A stretch of 64,000 nucleotides of DNA from Marivita sp. (GCF_020055635.1 NZ_JAIPUT010000005.1:1-64000); one strand, 5' to 3'. Counted from the stretch's first letter, positions 28,789 to 38,501 are shown. Translations and numbers: made by a program. The notes: generated by a model from the letters alone, not told the origin.

Positions 28789-29060
28789 GGATCCAGTGGA
28801 TCGAGCGGCCGGCCCCGCAGGGTTTCGACCTCGCGCCAGACCGCTTCGAGATCGGGCACGATACTCTGCGCCCCGCTGAGGGACATCACCTGTATGCCCG
28901 GAATGACGCCGCCATCATGCGCCGTCACGCCAGTTCCCTTGAGAACCCTTTGCAGGACCTGAACACGGCGGAACCGTTCGCGCAGACGGTCATGCGGCGT
29001 GGCGGCCCCGGCTTCGGTCCAATGCCCCGGTGCCGCAGGATACCCACAGGCGCTGCACAT
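28785..29060 (-). CDS. Small CxxC protein between a CE4 deacetylase and a G3E GTPase
   Basis: A 91-residue protein I cannot assign to a named family. It begins [14 protein letters not shown], with C2 and C5 forming a CxxC that could bind zinc. It then has a basic helix (HDRLRERFRRVQVLQRVLK) and a C-terminal amphipathic segment. Its ATG overlaps the deacetylase stop (TGATG) and its stop overlaps the GTPase start (ATGA), so it is coupled on both sides. This is strong evidence of a real gene whose product works with both. The upstream start at 29141 lies inside the deacetylase and is unlikely. Confidence 0.75.
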   Translation of the reverse strand: MCSACGYPAAPGHWTEAGAATPHDRLRERFRRVQVLQRVLKGTGVTAHDGGVIPGIQVMSLSGAQSIVPDLEAVWREVETLRGRPLDPLDP

Positions 29061-29962
29061 CAGATCACCTCGGGCCGGGCCTCGCCGTCGAACGGATAGC
29101 GGGCGCGGAAATCGGTGGCGATGTCCTCGAACTTCATCCATTCGCAGCCGTCATGCCCGTTGATGTACTCGATCAGACGTTCCAGCATCAAAAGCACCTG
29201 CGGACGGCCCGCCACGTCGGGGTGGATGGTGATGGCGAAGACGCCATACTCCATTTCCCGGTAGACCCAGTCGAACTGGTCTTTCCACAGCTGTTCGATC
29301 ACGCGGGGATCGACAAACCCGTGGCTGTTCGGCGCCTTCTTGATGAACATCATCGGCGGCAGGTCATCGACATACCAGTTCGCGTCGATCTCCACGAGGT
29401 CGATCTCGGGACCCCGCTTGAGCGGCTTCATCCACTCTCCGGCGGTCTTGGTATAGTCGATCAGCGTCCATTCGTCCCCGGACCGGGCGTAATGCACCTG
29501 GAAATCGCGATAGCTCTGGCTGTGGTCATAATCGAACCCGTGTTTCAACAGCAGGTCGGCGGTCGAGGCGGACATTTCCCACCACGGCGCGACGTAGCCC
29601 CTTGGTGCCTTGCCGGTCAGCCCCTTGATCAGTTCGATGGATTTGACCAGCACCTCTTCTTCCTGGCTCGGGGTCATCGCCACCGGGTTCTCGTGCGAGT
29701 ACCCATGCGCGCCGATCTCGTGACCGGCCGCGACGATCATCTCCATCTCTTTCGGGAAGGTTTCGATGGAGTGTCCCGGGGCGAAGAAACTTGTCTTCAG
29801 GTCATACTTGTCGAACAGCCGCAAAAGGCGCGGCACACCGACCTCGGTCGCGAAGATGCCGCGCTGGATGTCGTTCGGGCTGTCGCCTCCTCCGTAAGAG
29901 CCGATCCAGCCCGCGACCGAGTCGATATCGGTGCCGAACGCGCACATGATTTTCTTGGGCAT
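29060..29962 (-). CDS. CE4 polysaccharide-deacetylase family hydrolase in the hydantoin operon
   Basis: A 300-residue NodB-fold protein. It has the CE4 first motif variant [11 protein letters not shown], then [24 protein letters not shown] and the late [11 protein letters not shown] histidine motif. The group includes allantoinase-like and other cyclic amide hydrolases, which suits the hydantoin setting better than sugar deacetylation. ATG 29962 has AGGAGG upstream; the frame is open 108 codons further but overlaps the dihydropyrimidinase. It is only about 38% placed relative to the first CE4 gene at 11364 by eye, so they are paralogous at best, not a recent duplication. Confidence 0.85.
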   Translation of the reverse strand: MPKKIMCAFGTDIDSVAGWIGSYGGGDSPNDIQRGIFATEVGVPRLLRLFDKYDLKTSFFAPGHSIETFPKEMEMIVAAGHEIGAHGYSHENPVAMTPSQEEEVLVKSIELIKGLTGKAPRGYVAPWWEMSASTADLLLKHGFDYDHSQSYRDFQVHYARSGDEWTLIDYTKTAGEWMKPLKRGPEIDLVEIDANWYVDDLPPMMFIKKAPNSHGFVDPRVIEQLWKDQFDWVYREMEYGVFAITIHPDVAGRPQVLLMLERLIEYINGHDGCEWMKFEDIATDFRARYPFDGEARPEVI

Positions 29963-29984
29963 TGCAGTTTCTCCTCCTGGGATG

Positions 29985-31442
29985 TCAGACGCCGATGGGC
30001 ATGTGTTTGGGGTCGCGTGCCACCGGGCGCGGCGCGACCAGCTCTTTCCACGTCGACAAGGCCCGGCTGACCGGCGGATAGGCGTCGCGCTTGATGAAAC
30101 GGCCGCGTCCGGGCTGTGGCTGGCTGTTCGCGTCGGCCGCCCATACCACGTCGCCGCGCGACAGGGTAAAGCGCGGCAAGGCGCTGACCGTGAAGCCTTC
30201 GAACACATTGTAGTCGATGGCGGATTTCTGGGTTTTCGCGCTGATGGTCTTTGACGCAGCCGGATCCCAGACGACAAGGTCGGCATCCGCGCCGACCAGA
30301 ACCGCCCCCTTTCGGGGATAGATGTTCAGGATCTTGGCGACGTTGGTCGAGGTCAGACCGACGAATTCGTTCATCGTGAGCCGCCCGGTTTCCACGCCAT
30401 AGGTCCACAGGAGCGACATCCGGTCCTCCAACCCTCCGGTGCCGTTCGGGATGCGTGTGAAATCGCCGACGCCCATGCGTTTCAGTTTGGTGGTGAAGGC
30501 GCAATGATCGGTTGCGACGACCTGCAACGAACCGGCTGCCAGACCGGCCCAAAGCCCGTCCTGATGCTTCTTGTCCCGAAAAGGCGGTGACATCACGCGC
30601 TGCGCCGCATGGTCCCAGTCGGGATGCGCGTATTCGCCTTCGTCAAGCAGCAGATGCTGGATCAGCGGTTCACCCCAGACACGCTGCCCGTTCTGCCGCG
30701 CGCGACGGATCGCCTCGTGCGCGTCTTCGCTGCTGGTGTGCACGATATAGACCGGCACTCCGGCGGCATCGGCGATGGTTATGGCGCGGTTGGTCGCTTC
30801 CCCCTCGACCGAGGCGGGGCGGGAATAGGCATGCGCCTCTGGCCCGGTACTGCCCTCGGCCAGGTATTTTTCCTGAAGCGAGGCCACCAGATCGCCGTTT
30901 TCCGCATGCACGAACGGCAAGGCGCCCAATGCGGCGCAGCGGGTGAACGACGCGAACATCTCGTCGTCGTTCACCATCAGCGCGCCCTTGTAGGCCATGA
31001 AATGCTTGAAGCTGTTCACGCCGCGTTCGACCACGACCGCCATGTCGTTGAAGATCTGTTCCGACCAGCCGGTGATCGCCATGTGAAAGCTGTAGTCGCA
31101 GGAGGCCTGCCGCGCGGCCCGCTCTTCCCATTCGTCCAGCGCCGCGAGGATGCCGTCCTCGCCCGGAATGATGTAATCCACCACCATCGTGGTGCCGCCA
31201 GAGGCCGCGGCAAAGGTGCCGCTTTCCCATGTCTCGGCGGTGCGTGTGCCCATGAAGGGCATTTCCAGATGGGTATGCGGATCAATCCCGCCGGGCATGA
31301 CGTAGCAGCCCGAGGCATCCAGCACTGTGTCGCCGGTCAGCTCAGGGCCGATCGCGGCGATGGTCTGGCCCTCGATCAGGACATCAGCGGCGTAGGTGCG
31401 ATCGGCTGTGACGATTGTGCCACCTTTGATTAGGGTCGACAT
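29985..31442 (-). CDS. Dihydropyrimidinase / D-hydantoinase
   Basis: A 485-residue cyclic amidohydrolase that opens dihydropyrimidine or 5-substituted hydantoin rings to N-carbamoyl products. Metal ligands are H56 and H58 in [10 protein letters not shown], the probable carboxylated Lys152 in FMAYKG, the HAENGD and VYIVHTSS histidines, and Asp in ATDHCAF. The next gene product hydrolyses N-carbamoyl-D-amino acids, so the pair gives the full hydantoin-to-amino-acid route. The gap to that gene is 12 bases. Names in use include hydA and hyuH; I leave the symbol open. Confidence 0.94.
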   Translation of the reverse strand: MSTLIKGGTIVTADRTYAADVLIEGQTIAAIGPELTGDTVLDASGCYVMPGGIDPHTHLEMPFMGTRTAETWESGTFAAASGGTTMVVDYIIPGEDGILAALDEWEERAARQASCDYSFHMAITGWSEQIFNDMAVVVERGVNSFKHFMAYKGALMVNDDEMFASFTRCAALGALPFVHAENGDLVASLQEKYLAEGSTGPEAHAYSRPASVEGEATNRAITIADAAGVPVYIVHTSSEDAHEAIRRARQNGQRVWGEPLIQHLLLDEGEYAHPDWDHAAQRVMSPPFRDKKHQDGLWAGLAAGSLQVVATDHCAFTTKLKRMGVGDFTRIPNGTGGLEDRMSLLWTYGVETGRLTMNEFVGLTSTNVAKILNIYPRKGAVLVGADADLVVWDPAASKTISAKTQKSAIDYNVFEGFTVSALPRFTLSRGDVVWAADANSQPQPGRGRFIKRDAYPPVSRALSTWKELVAPRPVARDPKHMPIGV

Positions 31443-31454
31443 GCGGGGGCTCCT

Positions 31455-32387
31455 TTACGCGGGGGGAATTGCGCCGGTGCGTTCGACGATCAATCCGTAA
31501 TGTTCGGGGCGTCGATGCGCGGCGAAGTCAAACACCGTCTGTTTGTAGGTCTTGCCCATATCCAGGTCGCAGGCAGCGGTGATCACCTCGTCCTCGACCG
31601 TGACGGCCTGCGCCGCGATTTCGCCCGATGGCGCGACGATCACGCTTTGCCCGCCCATGGCCGAGCCTTCTTCGTTGCCACATTTTGCCGTTCCCACAAC
31701 CCAAGTGGCGTTCTGATAGGCACCGGCCTGCATTGAAAGAAGGTTGTGGAACAACGTGAGGCTGTCCATCGCCTGTTCGCCGACATGACCGAAGGGCGTG
31801 TTGTAGCCAAGCATGACCATTTCGACATCCTGAAGGCCCATCACGCGGTAGGTTTCGGGCCAGCGCCGGTCGTTGCAGATGGCCATGCCCATGTGACCTC
31901 CGAAAGCCTTGACCACGGGAAAGCCCAGATCGCCGGGTTCGAAATACAGCTTTTCAAGATGTTGAAAGTCGCGGCCCGGCTGCGGTTCCGCGTGACCCGG
32001 CAGATGAACCTTGCGATAGGTGCTGACGATGTTGCCGCCCTGATCGACAAGGATCGAGGTGTTGAAGCGCCGCTTGACGCCATCCACCACGACCAGTTCA
32101 CCATAGCCAAGATAAAACCCGATCCCCAGATCCTTGGCCGCGTCGAAAAGCGGTTGGGTCGCGGGGCCGGGCATGTCCGTCTCGTAGTAGCTGTCCAGTT
32201 CTGCCTCGTCCTCGATCATCCAGCGGGGAAAAAACGTGGTCAGGGCAAGCTCGGGAAAAACCACGAGTTCGCAGCCACGCCCCTTGGCCTCGCGCATCAT
32301 CTCAAGCAGACGTGCGACGGTGTGCACACGGGTTTCCGATTTGGCGATCGGTCCCATCTGGGCGGCTGCGGTGACGAGTTTACGCAT
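31455..32387 (-). CDS. N-carbamoyl-D-amino-acid hydrolase
   Basis: A 310-residue nitrilase-superfamily amidase that releases D-amino acid, CO2 and ammonia from N-carbamoyl-D-amino acids. The catalytic triad is E46 (VVFPELAL), K127 (TYRKVHLPGH) and C172 (MAICNDRRWPE), at nearly the same positions as in the Agrobacterium D-carbamoylase. Long stretches also match that enzyme in my recollection (FFPRWMIEDEAELDSYYET, LLSMQAGAYQNATW). A beta-ureidopropionase activity is less likely. It acts directly after the dihydropyrimidinase. Confidence 0.93.
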   Translation of the reverse strand: MRKLVTAAAQMGPIAKSETRVHTVARLLEMMREAKGRGCELVVFPELALTTFFPRWMIEDEAELDSYYETDMPGPATQPLFDAAKDLGIGFYLGYGELVVVDGVKRRFNTSILVDQGGNIVSTYRKVHLPGHAEPQPGRDFQHLEKLYFEPGDLGFPVVKAFGGHMGMAICNDRRWPETYRVMGLQDVEMVMLGYNTPFGHVGEQAMDSLTLFHNLLSMQAGAYQNATWVVGTAKCGNEEGSAMGGQSVIVAPSGEIAAQAVTVEDEVITAACDLDMGKTYKQTVFDFAAHRRPEHYGLIVERTGAIPPA

Positions 32388-32450
32388 CGGGGACGCTCCT
32401 TGTGTGCGGTGGAAACATGGCGGTACCGGCCCGAAAGAGACCCGCCCCGG

Positions 32451-33086
32451 TCACAGGAGTGCCCCGATCTGTACGGCTGCCTTGACGCCATCGATCATGC
32501 GAACCGTGATGTCGGGGCCGGCGGCCTGAGGAACATGGGACATGCCGGCACAGCCCAGTACGACCGACTGAATGTCGTCTTCGGCCTGAGCGTGGCGGAT
32601 TGTTGCGAGAACCTGCTCGGTCGATGCGTCGCGATCGGTCTCAAGCGCGAGAACCGGAACGCCGCTGGCCCGGATTTTGGCAAGCTGGCCCGCAAGCCCA
32701 TAGGACGCGATGTTGTCCTCAAGCACGGGTGTCGACACCGGCAGGGTGGTAATGACAGAAAACCTTGGCCCGGCAAGAGCGGCCAGATGATAGGCCGCCT
32801 GTCCGATCCCGATCACCGGACACGTGGCAAGGGTGCGGGCTTCGGTCAGGCCGGTGTCGTCGGCGCACGCGATCACGATCAACCGCGCGCCCGCGCGGGA
32901 TGCTCTCTCGACCAGCTTGAGCAGCGGTGGGATGCAGGCCTCGCCGTCTTCGGGTCCCTGAATGGCAGGTGGACCATCATGCGAGGTCCAGGCCTCGATC
33001 ATCGCATCCGGGGCTGCCTTGCGCGCCGTGGCCAGAATCGCTGCGGTCATGCTTTCGGTGCTGTTGGGGTTGATGATGACGATCAT
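32451..33086 (-). CDS. Asp/Glu/hydantoin racemase family protein
   Basis: A 211-residue racemase with the paired catalytic cysteines C74 (VIACADDTG) and C179 (VVLGCAGM) in mirror-image halves. It begins with the family motif IINPNSTESM. In this operon it probably racemises 5-substituted hydantoins so that both enantiomers enter the D-specific pathway. ATG 33086 overlaps the upstream permease stop; the earlier start at 33140 lies deep in the permease gene. Confidence 0.9.
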   Translation of the reverse strand: MIVIINPNSTESMTAAILATARKAAPDAMIEAWTSHDGPPAIQGPEDGEACIPPLLKLVERASRAGARLIVIACADDTGLTEARTLATCPVIGIGQAAYHLAALAGPRFSVITTLPVSTPVLEDNIASYGLAGQLAKIRASGVPVLALETDRDASTEQVLATIRHAQAEDDIQSVVLGCAGMSHVPQAAGPDITVRMIDGVKAAVQIGALL

Positions 33087-33922
33087 ACCAGCCCCTTGCC
33101 GGCATCCGACCCCTTGCTGGCCCGGCGGCGGTTCATCCACACCGCGACACCGAGGAAGAACCCGATCACGAGCAACGAAAACACCGTGGTCAGCGTGCCA
33201 AGCGCATACAGGACGGGTGAGGTCACGTTGGTTGTCATGCCGTAGATTTCCAGCGGCAGCGTGTTCTTGCTGCCCGAGGTCAGCAGCGTGCGCGCGAATT
33301 CGTCATAGCTCAGCGTGAAGCCGAACAGAGCCACGCCGATCAGCGATGGCGCGATGATAGGCAGGACCACGTAGCGGATCGTCTGCCAGGCCGTCGCGCC
33401 CTGATCCCGTGCCGCTTCCTCGTAGCTTTTGTCGAACCGGTTGAAGACGGCGAACATGATCAGAAGCCCGAAGGGTAAGGTCCAGGTCAGCTGCGCGCCA
33501 AAGCCCGAGGTGGACCAATGCACATTGATCCCCGCCTGGTTGAACAACAGGCCAACCCCCAGCGAGATCAGGATCGACGGGATCACCAGAGCGGTGATAA
33601 TCAGGTAGAACAGGATCGTGGACCCGGGAAACCGCTTGCGAAAGGCCAGCCCACCCATGACCGACACGACGATCGTGGTGACCATCACCATGAAGCCAAG
33701 CGCAAGGCTGCGCCGGAAGCTGCCCCAGATGTCACCCACCGCCTGCTGCTCGAAGAGGTCGAAGAACCAGTAAAGCGACACGCCCCGCATCGGAAAGGTC
33801 AGACCACCCCCCGGTCCCTGGAAGGACAGGATGCCGATGGTCAGTGTCGGACCGTAGAGAAACAGGATGAACAGCGCGAAGAACGCTGTCAGAACATAGA
33901 AGGAGCGCGGTCTGGGTTCCAT
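33083..33922 (-). CDS. PotC-like ABC transporter permease
   Basis: A 279-residue permease of the spermidine/putrescine importer class, with about six membrane segments and the coupling motif YEEAARDQGATAWQTIRYV. One base separates it from the partner permease. By context the transporter imports a hydantoin, ureide or related amide rather than polyamines. The tail RRRASKGSDAGKGLV overlaps the racemase start. Confidence 0.92.
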   Translation of the reverse strand: MEPRPRSFYVLTAFFALFILFLYGPTLTIGILSFQGPGGGLTFPMRGVSLYWFFDLFEQQAVGDIWGSFRRSLALGFMVMVTTIVVSVMGGLAFRKRFPGSTILFYLIITALVIPSILISLGVGLLFNQAGINVHWSTSGFGAQLTWTLPFGLLIMFAVFNRFDKSYEEAARDQGATAWQTIRYVVLPIIAPSLIGVALFGFTLSYDEFARTLLTSGSKNTLPLEIYGMTTNVTSPVLYALGTLTTVFSLLVIGFFLGVAVWMNRRRASKGSDAGKGLV

Positions 33923-33923
33923 C

Positions 33924-34787
33924 TCAAAGCTCCTTCCGGATATCGACGAACCGCAGAAGGATGCCGATGACGATCAGCACCGTCAGCAAAAGCACGATGG
34001 CCGTGGCCGAGGCGGACGGGTATTGCAGCAATGCAATGTCGTTGGAAATCAGACGACCGACATTGGCGGACTGGCTGCCCGACATGATCCTGACGGTGAA
34101 GAAATCGCCCATGACCAGCGTGACCACGAAGATGGTTCCGATCATGATGCCCGGCTTGGTCAGCGGCAGGATGACGTTCCAGAGGATCTGCGCGCCATTC
34201 GCGCCGCCGTCCCGCGCCGCCTCGATGAGGCTCTTGTCGATGCGCATCATGGTGTTGAAGATCGGCACCACCATGAAGAGCGTGTAAAGATGCACGAAGG
34301 CCAGAACGACCGAGAAGTCGCTGAACAGAAGCCATTCCAACGGCTCGTCTATGACCCCCCACGAAATCAAGGTGGTGTTGGCGATGCCGTTGCGCCCGAG
34401 AAACGGAATCCAGCTGATCATGCGGATGATGTTCGAGGTCCAGAACGGGATCGTGCACAGCAGAAACAGCGCGACCTGCCATGTCAGGCTGTGGATGTGA
34501 AAGGCCAGGTAATAGGCAACGGTAAACCCGATCAGGAACGTGAAAACCCACGTGATGATGGCGTATTTGAAGGTGTTCAGAAAGACGGTGTACGTCACCG
34601 GTGATCCGAACAGGAATTCGTAATTGTCGAATTCGAATGCCGGGATGATTGAAAACTCGGTTGCCTGCCAGAAGCTGACAATGGTGATCATGATGATCGG
34701 CAGAACAAGGAAGACCCCCAGAACAAGCGCCAATGGAGAGACCATCAGCCAGCCGATCAGGGATTTGCTTTCGCGCAGATTTTGCAT
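33924..34787 (-). CDS. PotB-like ABC transporter permease
   Basis: A 287-residue permease. It has an N-terminal membrane segment (GWLMVSPLALVLGVFLVLPI), further hydrophobic segments and the coupling motif LIEAARDGGANGAQILWNVI. It pairs with the PotC-like subunit. A strong stem-loop (34818-34840) lies between the binding-protein gene and this gene, so the permeases are probably made in smaller amounts. Confidence 0.92.
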   Translation of the reverse strand: MQNLRESKSLIGWLMVSPLALVLGVFLVLPIIMITIVSFWQATEFSIIPAFEFDNYEFLFGSPVTYTVFLNTFKYAIITWVFTFLIGFTVAYYLAFHIHSLTWQVALFLLCTIPFWTSNIIRMISWIPFLGRNGIANTTLISWGVIDEPLEWLLFSDFSVVLAFVHLYTLFMVVPIFNTMMRIDKSLIEAARDGGANGAQILWNVILPLTKPGIMIGTIFVVTLVMGDFFTVRIMSGSQSANVGRLISNDIALLQYPSASATAIVLLLTVLIVIGILLRFVDIRKEL

Positions 34788-34817
34788 GGTGTTCCGGTTG
34801 GCCCGTCAGAAAGAGGC

Positions 34818-34840
34818 AGGGGCGCAGTGACTGCGCCCCT
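34818..34840 (-). other. 10-bp perfect stem-loop after the binding-protein gene
   Basis: Positions 34818-34827 pair perfectly with 34831-34840 around a triloop (TGA on the plus strand). It lies 10 bases past the binding-protein stop (34850) in the direction of transcription and has no T run. It likely protects the upstream mRNA or attenuates read-through. Confidence 0.7.
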
Positions 34841-34849
34841 GAACGGCGG

Positions 34850-36118
34850 TCACGCCGCGATGAATTCGTTCCACTTGCGGACCATGTACTGGTTCTCGTC
34901 CATGACAGAGTTCCAGCAGGCCACGGCCCCCATCCGGTCAAGGAACGATCCGCCGTCGCGCACCGCGCCCGGTCCTTCGAGAACCACACCCTGCGGGCTG
35001 ACGATGTCGCTTTGGGATTCCTTGCCTTCGTACCAGAAGCCCCATTCGTCGTCGGACATGAACAGCTTGGAGGTTTCGGGCACGGCCGAGTAATAACCCT
35101 GACGCATGAGGAAGCCGCCGGCCCAGCCGGACAGGTACCAGTTGATGTATTCATACGCCGCATCGAGCTTGGCGCCCTCGAGGCTGGCCGCAAGACCCAT
35201 CCCGCCGCCCCAGGACCGGTAGCCTTCTTCAAGCGGCTGGTAGACGCAGGGCACGCCCTGCGCGCGCACGGCGGTGATCGCCGGCGACCACATCGACTGG
35301 ATCACAACCTCGCCCGAGGCCATCAGGTTGACGCTTTCGTCAAAGGATTTCCAGAACGCGCGGAACTGGCCGTTCTGCTTGGCTTCGGTGAAGATCGCCA
35401 ATGTCTTGTCGATCTCTTCGCGGGTCATGTTGCCCTTGTCGGCATAGGTGATCTCACCCATGGATTCGCAGACCATCGCCATGTCCATGATGCCGATCGA
35501 AGAGATGTCGAGGATCGACGCCTTGCCCTTGAACTCGGTGTTCAGAAGCTCGGACCAGTTGCTGATCGGACGGCCGATGAGATCGGGGCGGATGCCCAGC
35601 GTGTCGGCGTTGTAGATCGTCGGGATGAGGGTCATCCAGCCGCTTTCGTTGTCGACGAATGAGGTGCCGTCAGGCCCGTCGACAAACCCGACCGTGTGCG
35701 GCGCGGTGCCTTGTGCGATCTCGCTTGTCGGGGTCAACTTGCCGGTCCGGAAGGTGCCGGCGATCTTGTCGTAATTCGCGATCCGGGAGGTATCCATGGC
35801 CTGAAGGTTGCCTGTGGGCCACACCTTCTTGCAGATCCAGTATTCGATGTCCGCGATGTCGAAGCTGTCGGGCTGGGTGGCCACACGCTGAGTGACGCTG
35901 TCGGAATCCAGCGCGGTCATTTCGAGCGTGATGCCAAGGTCTTCGAGTGCCTTGTCGGCGATCTCGTTGAAGGCCGACACGCCGGTGCCCGCCTGTCTCA
36001 GAACGATGTTGGACTGCGCCCAGACCATCGGTGCGGCGACGGTGCCGGCGGCGGCAGCCACCCCCGTCTTGAGCAATGTCCGGCGGCTCAGCCCGTTTCT
36101 TTTCGTGTATCGTGTCAT
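34850..36118 (-). CDS. Tat-exported spermidine/putrescine-type substrate-binding protein
   Basis: A 422-residue periplasmic binding protein. The twin-arginine signal is LSRRTLLKTGVAAAAGTVAA, ending VWAQ. The mature part fits the PotD/extracellular-binding type (NIVLRQAGTGVSAFNEI, FKGKASILDISSIGIMDMAM, IQSMWSPAITAVRAQGVPC). It precedes the two permeases and follows the ATPase. Tat export is a notable choice for a binding protein. The ligand is most likely a compound processed by the hydantoinase pathway. Confidence 0.92.
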   Translation of the reverse strand: MTRYTKRNGLSRRTLLKTGVAAAAGTVAAPMVWAQSNIVLRQAGTGVSAFNEIADKALEDLGITLEMTALDSDSVTQRVATQPDSFDIADIEYWICKKVWPTGNLQAMDTSRIANYDKIAGTFRTGKLTPTSEIAQGTAPHTVGFVDGPDGTSFVDNESGWMTLIPTIYNADTLGIRPDLIGRPISNWSELLNTEFKGKASILDISSIGIMDMAMVCESMGEITYADKGNMTREEIDKTLAIFTEAKQNGQFRAFWKSFDESVNLMASGEVVIQSMWSPAITAVRAQGVPCVYQPLEEGYRSWGGGMGLAASLEGAKLDAAYEYINWYLSGWAGGFLMRQGYYSAVPETSKLFMSDDEWGFWYEGKESQSDIVSPQGVVLEGPGAVRDGGSFLDRMGAVACWNSVMDENQYMVRKWNEFIAA

Positions 36119-36151
36119 CTTCTTCTCCTTGTCAGTGTCAAACGCCGCGTT

Positions 36152-37138
36152 TCAGGCGGTCAGGTGGTGTTGGTTGGTCTGGTCCCAGGTCAGCCCGATC
36201 AGGTCGCCTGGATTGTGCGGGCTGGCGTAGAAATCGGCATCCGGGACCACGGCTGTCACCTCCTGGTCTCCTTGCGCCCGCGTGAGGATCGACACATGCG
36301 TGCCCTGGTATTCGACGGCGACCACGCTGGCCTCGATCCGGCCCTGCCCGGCTTCGGTGGGCGCCACGGCATCGGAGCGGATTGCCACCTGGCCTTCGGG
36401 CAGGGAAATGACGTTGTGACCGCCCATGAACTGCGCCACGAATTTGGTGCGGGGCGCATTGAACACTTCGCGGGCGGGACCGGCCTGTTCGATGACCGCG
36501 TTGTTCATCACCACGACTTCGTCGGCGAGCGCCAAGGCTTCGTCCTGACCGTGGGTGACGTGCAGGAAACTGATGCCCAGCTCTTTCTGCAACTTGCGAA
36601 GCTCGCTGCGCATGCGGATCCGCAGGAACGGGTCCAGCGCCGACAGTGGTTCGTCCAGCAAGAGGACCTGTGGGCGGGTGATCAAGGCACGCGCCAGGGC
36701 GACGCGCTGTTGCTGACCACCCGAAAGCTGCGCCGGGCGCCGATCCTTGAGAGCGGTCAAATCCACGAGTTCCAGCATCTCGCCGGCTTTCTTGTCACGT
36801 TCGGACTTGTCGACGCCCTTCATCTTGAGGCTGAAAGCCACGTTGTCGAGAACGCTCAGATGCGGAAAAAGTGCGTAGTTCTGAAACATCATCGCCGTGC
36901 CGCGCTGCGCCGGAGGCAAGGGCGAGATGTCGCGCCCTGCGAGAAGGATGGACCCTTCCGATACGGTCTCGTGACCTGCGATCATGCGAAGCGTCGACGA
37001 CTTGCCGCACCCCGACGGACCAAGCAGGCAGGTATAGCTCGCCGGTTTGAAATGGTGGCTTATCGTGTCGACCGCCACGGTGTCGCCATACCGCTTGGTA
37101 AGCGACACCAGCTCGAGATCCTGTTTCGCAGCGTTCAT
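36152..37138 (-). CDS. PotA-like ABC transporter ATPase
   Basis: A 328-residue ATP-binding subunit with Walker [11 protein letters not shown]-loop [12 protein letters not shown], signature LSGGQQQR, Walker [13 protein letters not shown] and a C-terminal TOBE domain. ATG 37138 is preferred, with GGGGGAAG upstream; the frame extends 33 codons further without similarity. It is the first gene of the hydantoin operon, starting about 130 bases from the paired operators. Confidence 0.92.
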   Translation of the reverse strand: MNAAKQDLELVSLTKRYGDTVAVDTISHHFKPASYTCLLGPSGCGKSSTLRMIAGHETVSEGSILLAGRDISPLPPAQRGTAMMFQNYALFPHLSVLDNVAFSLKMKGVDKSERDKKAGEMLELVDLTALKDRRPAQLSGGQQQRVALARALITRPQVLLLDEPLSALDPFLRIRMRSELRKLQKELGISFLHVTHGQDEALALADEVVVMNNAVIEQAGPAREVFNAPRTKFVAQFMGGHNVISLPEGQVAIRSDAVAPTEAGQGRIEASVVAVEYQGTHVSILTRAQGDQEVTAVVPDADFYASPHNPGDLIGLTWDQTNQHHLTA

Positions 37139-37267
37139 GCTTCCCCCTGATGCTGCTTTGAACAAAGCGGTTATGTTCCGCCTTCGGGAAGACATTCGGG
37201 CCGCAAATGCATCGGAGTTTCCCAGACGGTGCATCATCGGTCGTTTTGAGGGGCAGCTGCTCAGATT

Positions 37268-37289
37268 TTGTGCACAATATTGTATACAC
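37268..37289. promoter_or_regulatory. Two tandem TTGTnnACAA-type palindromes (candidate GntR/FCD operator)
   Basis: The perfect palindrome TTGTGCACAA (37268-37277) and the near-perfect TTGTATACAC (37280-37289) lie 12 bp centre to centre. Half-sites TTGT/ACAA are typical of FCD-type GntR operators. The site lies between the divergent ATPase gene (start 37138) and the GntR gene (start 37343), so it can control both directions. Confidence 0.68.
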
Positions 37290-37342
37290 TTTGGTCAAAT
37301 TTCGCTCTCAACCTCTGCGGTACTTGTCGTCAAAGGAGTGAC

Positions 37343-38077
37343 ATGGCATCACGATTCGCAAAGGACATTGCTATGAATGAAGCGGTTGGCGAGGCACTGG
37401 CACGGCGTGGCGACGCGCCATCAAGCGATCTGGTATGCCAGGCCCTGTCACAGGCGATCCATGAACAACGGCTGGCCCCGGGCACCAAACTGGGCGAAGG
37501 CGAGCTTGCTGAAATATACGGTGTGTCCCGTACGATCATCCGCACGGCGCTTCAGTCCCTGGCGCATGGTCACCTGGTCGAAACGCAGCGCAACCGCGGA
37601 GCCTTCGTGGCGAAACCAACGCCCAAGGAAGCCCGCGAGGTGTTTGAAACCCGTGAATTGCTGGAACCGCGCTGCGCGCGCATGGCCGCGCTGAAGGCCA
37701 CCCCCGAAGACATCGCGATGCTTCAGGCGCATATCGAGAAAGAACATGAAGCTCTGGCCCAGGCCGATCAGGGCAAGGCGCTATACCTGTCCGGGCAGTT
37801 GCACATCCACATTTCCCGCATTGCGGACCAGTCGATCATTGCCGGTTTCATCGAACACCTCATTGCCCGATCTTCGTTGATCGTGGCCCTGTACTGGAAG
37901 CGCGAGAGCGCCCTGTGCGAAAAACATGCGCATCATTCGCTGGTAGAAGCGATACGGGACAAGAATCAGGACCGCGCCGAAGACCTGATGCGCAGCCATC
38001 TTGTCGATCTCCATTCCGCACTCGAACTGCGCCAACCGCGCGAGGCGGATCTGTCTCTCAAGGCCATTCTGGGGTGA
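37343..38077 (+). CDS. GntR-family (FCD-type) regulator of the hydantoin operon
   Basis: A 244-residue regulator with an N-terminal winged helix-turn-helix (LAPGTKLGEGELAEIYGVSR, TIIRTALQSLAHGHLVETQR) and an all-helical FCD effector domain whose metal-binding His residues are visible in LHIHISRIAD and EKHAHHSLVEAI. It likely senses a carboxylate product of the pathway. ATG 37343 follows AAGGAG; the upstream in-frame start at 37268 lies within the operator. It is divergent from the operon and separated by paired palindromes. Confidence 0.91.
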   Translation: MASRFAKDIAMNEAVGEALARRGDAPSSDLVCQALSQAIHEQRLAPGTKLGEGELAEIYGVSRTIIRTALQSLAHGHLVETQRNRGAFVAKPTPKEAREVFETRELLEPRCARMAALKATPEDIAMLQAHIEKEHEALAQADQGKALYLSGQLHIHISRIADQSIIAGFIEHLIARSSLIVALYWKRESALCEKHAHHSLVEAIRDKNQDRAEDLMRSHLVDLHSALELRQPREADLSLKAILG

Positions 38078-38084
38078 CCTGCGG

Positions 38085-38501
38085 TCAGACGTCAGCCGGT
38101 TTCTCAGCCCAGAAGCCCGGCAGTCCTCCGCAATAGCTGGGAACGTTCAGACTGTCCTCCACGGCCGCGTACATCAGGGCACTGGAATAGGCAAAGCGAC
38201 CGGGCTCGCCATCTTCCGGCCGGTGCATGCCGGTATAAAGCGCCTTGAGCAGCGATGCGTGCAACGCATCGTCAGCCTGATCCGCGACAAGGGCGGCTTG
38301 ATCAGTCGCGGAATAGATTTCGCGGACGCCCATCAGCAAGGCGCGTGGGATCGGATCGAAGCCCGTCAATTCCCGACATTTCGCCGCGAAAGCGGCGACC
38401 GACGGTCCGCTGGCCTGCGCGGATGCCCAACCGGGAAGCAGCGCCGCTGCGGAGACGCCGCCAAGGACAGAACGGCGGGTCAGGGTGGGTGTACGTGTCA
38501 T
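38085..38501 (-). CDS. Tat-exported small subunit of an FAD-dependent sugar/alcohol dehydrogenase (sorbitol-dehydrogenase-like)
   Basis: A 138-residue protein with a twin-arginine signal (LTRRSVLGGVSAAALLPGWA) and a helical mature domain that fits the small subunit of membrane-bound FAD-sorbitol-type dehydrogenases. The small subunit typically guides the flavoprotein through the Tat pathway. ATG 38501 overlaps the upstream cytochrome stop, so it is coupled. With the cytochrome and GMC genes it makes a complete three-subunit enzyme. Confidence 0.8.
   Translation of the reverse strand: MTRTPTLTRRSVLGGVSAAALLPGWASAQASGPSVAAFAAKCRELTGFDPIPRALLMGVREIYSATDQAALVADQADDALHASLLKALYTGMHRPEDGEPGRFAYSSALMYAAVEDSLNVPSYCGGLPGFWAEKPADV

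Noticed and set aside
29060-29962. The two CE4 genes (11364 and 29060) as a recent duplication
   Set aside because: Their N-termini, motif variants and lengths differ clearly by eye; they are distant family members. I have not computed an identity value, and the rough percentage mentioned in the feature entry should be disregarded.
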